Of a stretch of 5,619 nt of DNA, positions 4,444-5,619 are shown piece by piece. The notes below the pieces were generated by a model, which was given only the letters and a program-made list of their open reading frames with translations, had not been told where the DNA came from and searched no databases. Within the stretch, counting starts at the first letter, position 1, and every line of letters starts with the position of its first letter. The stretch lies in NCBI GenBank assembly GCA_015257705.1, contig JABZJR010000045.1:1-5619 (forward strand). The letters run 5' to 3'. The translations under genes and the position numbers were made by a program. This DNA is from Nanosynbacter sp. Its GTDB lineage: Bacteria; Patescibacteriota; Saccharimonadia; Saccharimonadales; Saccharimonadaceae.

Positions 4444-5424
4444 TTATTTATTGAACTTAAAAATACTCATCAGAAAATCGATAATCTTCTCTAACAAACT
4501 TTTATTCTTAGCGATGTCTTGGCTTAATTTAGCGATAGACCTCATAACGTCTTCGTTGGTAGGTTGTGGCGCTACAGGTACAGTTTTTGGTTGATCTTTG
4601 GCTTCAATCTTCACGGTAGGTGTAACTACTACAGGACGCCTCTCTGGTCGTGGCGTGCCTGCGTCTCCATTCGCTAGTTCACGTACTCGTTCTGCTAATA
4701 CCCAAATACCATCATCTGCCATTTTCAACTGTAGGTAGCGTTTGTTGTTTTCGGTAGTTTCGTCTAATATCTCCGTTGAGCCGACAATTCGGAAGTAATC
4801 TCCTGTATTTATCTCACCGTCTAGCAAGTACCCGTCTTTATCTGTTCTCATTGCCACAGAAACAGGTATACCGTTATCCTCCCAGTCGAACTCATCAATC
4901 AATCGGTTACATCTAATCTGTCGTAAGTCGAATACAGTTGCTACTTCATCTGCGTAATAGACTTCAGGAAGTGCTACACGCTTTGTTTCTTTTGGTTTAC
5001 CTACATATCGATAAAATGCATACGGTGGATAACCTGACGCGCTCCAGAGCCAGTCGTGATTGTCTATTACAATACCTGCCTGATAGCGACAGTTGATGAT
5101 ATTATCTGCGTCCACAAACATTCCTGTATGACCCAACGCACCGCCTGAATTGCCGCGAATACCCCAGATGAAGATATCGCCGCGTTGTGTGTCTGCTTCG
5201 CCGTTAGCGTCCTCAGGCACTCGCGCCCAACCATTTTTCTCTAGAGCGTCGAATAAAGTGTCTGTATTACCAATCCAATAACTAGCAGGTAAAAGACCTG
5301 CTTCTTTTAGAGCGTGATATACAGAGCTTGAGCAGTCGTATGAATCTGGACCATTCCGATTCTCCATTGAATAAGAAACCCGACCTTTACGTGCGTAAAA
5401 CCAAGCTAGTGCTTTTTCTATCAT
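4444..5424 (-). CDS. Endolysin, Amidase_5 / NlpC-P60-like cysteine hydrolase with C-terminal amphipathic tail
   Basis: A 326-residue peptidoglycan hydrolase for host lysis. Residues 1-145 are the catalytic domain: FYARKGRVSYSMENRNGPDSYDCSSSV has the Amidase_5 opening, with catalytic Cys31 in YDCSS and His99 in LGHTGMF. RGDIFIWG (81-88) is the usual strand before the His. The third catalytic residue is not certain. Residues 155-250 form a beta-rich region, perhaps an SH3b-like wall-binding module (DGYLLDGEINTGDYFRIVG). A Pro-rich linker (256-290, RPERRPVVVTP) leads to a helical C-terminus (291-326) ending in the hydrophobic and basic LLEKIIDFLMSIFKFNK, which is unusual for an endolysin and could contact the membrane. 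There is no N-terminal signal peptide, so export relies on the holin. AAAGGAGGT lies just before the ATG, which overlaps the upstream stop as ATGA. Confidence 0.9.
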   Translation of the reverse strand: MIEKALAWFYARKGRVSYSMENRNGPDSYDCSSSVYHALKEAGLLPASYWIGNTDTLFDALEKNGWARVPEDANGEADTQRGDIFIWGIRGNSGGALGHTGMFVDADNIINCRYQAGIVIDNHDWLWSASGYPPYAFYRYVGKPKETKRVALPEVYYADEVATVFDLRQIRCNRLIDEFDWEDNGIPVSVAMRTDKDGYLLDGEINTGDYFRIVGSTEILDETTENNKRYLQLKMADDGIWVLAERVRELANGDAGTPRPERRPVVVTPTVKIEAKDQPKTVPVAPQPTNEDVMRSIAKLSQDIAKNKSLLEKIIDFLMSIFKFNK

Positions 5425-5619
5425 TTTGTTACCTCCTTTACTTTTTCTATTACTTCAACTGGTGTTCTGTCTTGAATAAAATGGGTAAATTGAGTAAGCA
5501 AAAAGAGTCCTACTGCACCTATAAGCACAGTTAGACCTGTGTATTTGATGATTACGCCTACGAATTTCTTTTCGCCAGTAACGATAGCTTTTATGAAGAC
5601 GTTGCCATCTAGTGTATCG
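5421..5619 (-). CDS. C-terminal part of a protein with a tail-end transmembrane segment (5' end outside window)
   Basis: The minus strand is open from the window edge to a TGA at 5421-5423, giving 65 residues without a start. The visible part begins DTLDGNVFIKAIVTGEKKF, continues into one hydrophobic segment of about 20 residues (GLTVLIGAVGLFLLTQF), and ends in a charged tail (about DRTPVEVIEKVKEVTK). The stop overlaps the endolysin ATG by 4 nt (ATGA) and its last codons contain the endolysin Shine-Dalgarno. This supports it as a real, translationally coupled member of the lysis operon. A single membrane segment near the C-terminus directly upstream of an endolysin could indicate an accessory lysis, holin-like or tail-associated membrane protein, but the missing N-terminus prevents assignment. 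Confidence 0.7.
   Translation of the reverse strand, partial: DTLDGNVFIKAIVTGEKKFVGVIIKYTGLTVLIGAVGLFLLTQFTHFIQDRTPVEVIEKVKEVTK

Overview
The window looks like a junction between bacterial chromosome (left third) and a prophage or phage-like element (right two thirds). The DNA is AT-rich and uses TGA as a stop codon. Ribosome binding sites are strong (AAGGAGG type), as in Gram-positive-like bacteria. The taxon is uncertain. The GH13 fragment does not look like a typical Firmicutes oligo-1,6-glucosidase, while the DUF421 protein and the lysis genes resemble those of Gram-positive bacteria and their phages. Saccharibacteria (TM7) or a low-GC Gram-positive are my best guesses; no rRNA or tRNA is present to decide.

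Chromosomal side (1-1627): the C-terminal third of a GH13 alpha-glucosidase family enzyme runs rightward to 534. It converges on an unrecognised acidic 104-residue protein on the minus strand (551-865), which follows on the minus strand a DUF421/YetF-type membrane protein (995-1627).

Junction (about 1628-1887): there is no protein gene. On the minus strand a consensus promoter (TTGACA, 17 bp, TATACT) overlaps the integrase stop codon. It is followed by about 210 nt of highly foldable sequence and a clear intrinsic terminator that ends about 20 bp before DUF421. This is either a free-standing structured RNA or a regulated leader, and I do not recognise its family.

Integration module (1888-3459, minus): three tightly linked genes. 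They are a GTG-started small protein with an Asn-rich N-terminus, a small Cys/His protein that may bind zinc (ATGA overlap), and a complete XerC/D-like tyrosine recombinase with all catalytic residues.

Intermodule region (3460-3835, no protein gene): it holds, on the minus strand, a holin-proximal terminator, a promoter followed after about 70 nt by a strong terminator-like hairpin (a possible small RNA or attenuator), a leader hairpin ahead of the integration module, and two exact copies of a 17-bp dyad element next to the holin stop codon.

Lysis operon (3836-5619, minus): reading in the direction of transcription there is the end of a protein with a C-terminal membrane segment, a cysteine-amidase endolysin (Amidase_5/NlpC-P60 type), a 109-residue protein with the signature of the Acb2/Tad1 cyclic-nucleotide sponge family, and an r1t-like holin. 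The most notable point is this probable anti-CBASS/anti-Thoeris sponge placed between endolysin and holin.
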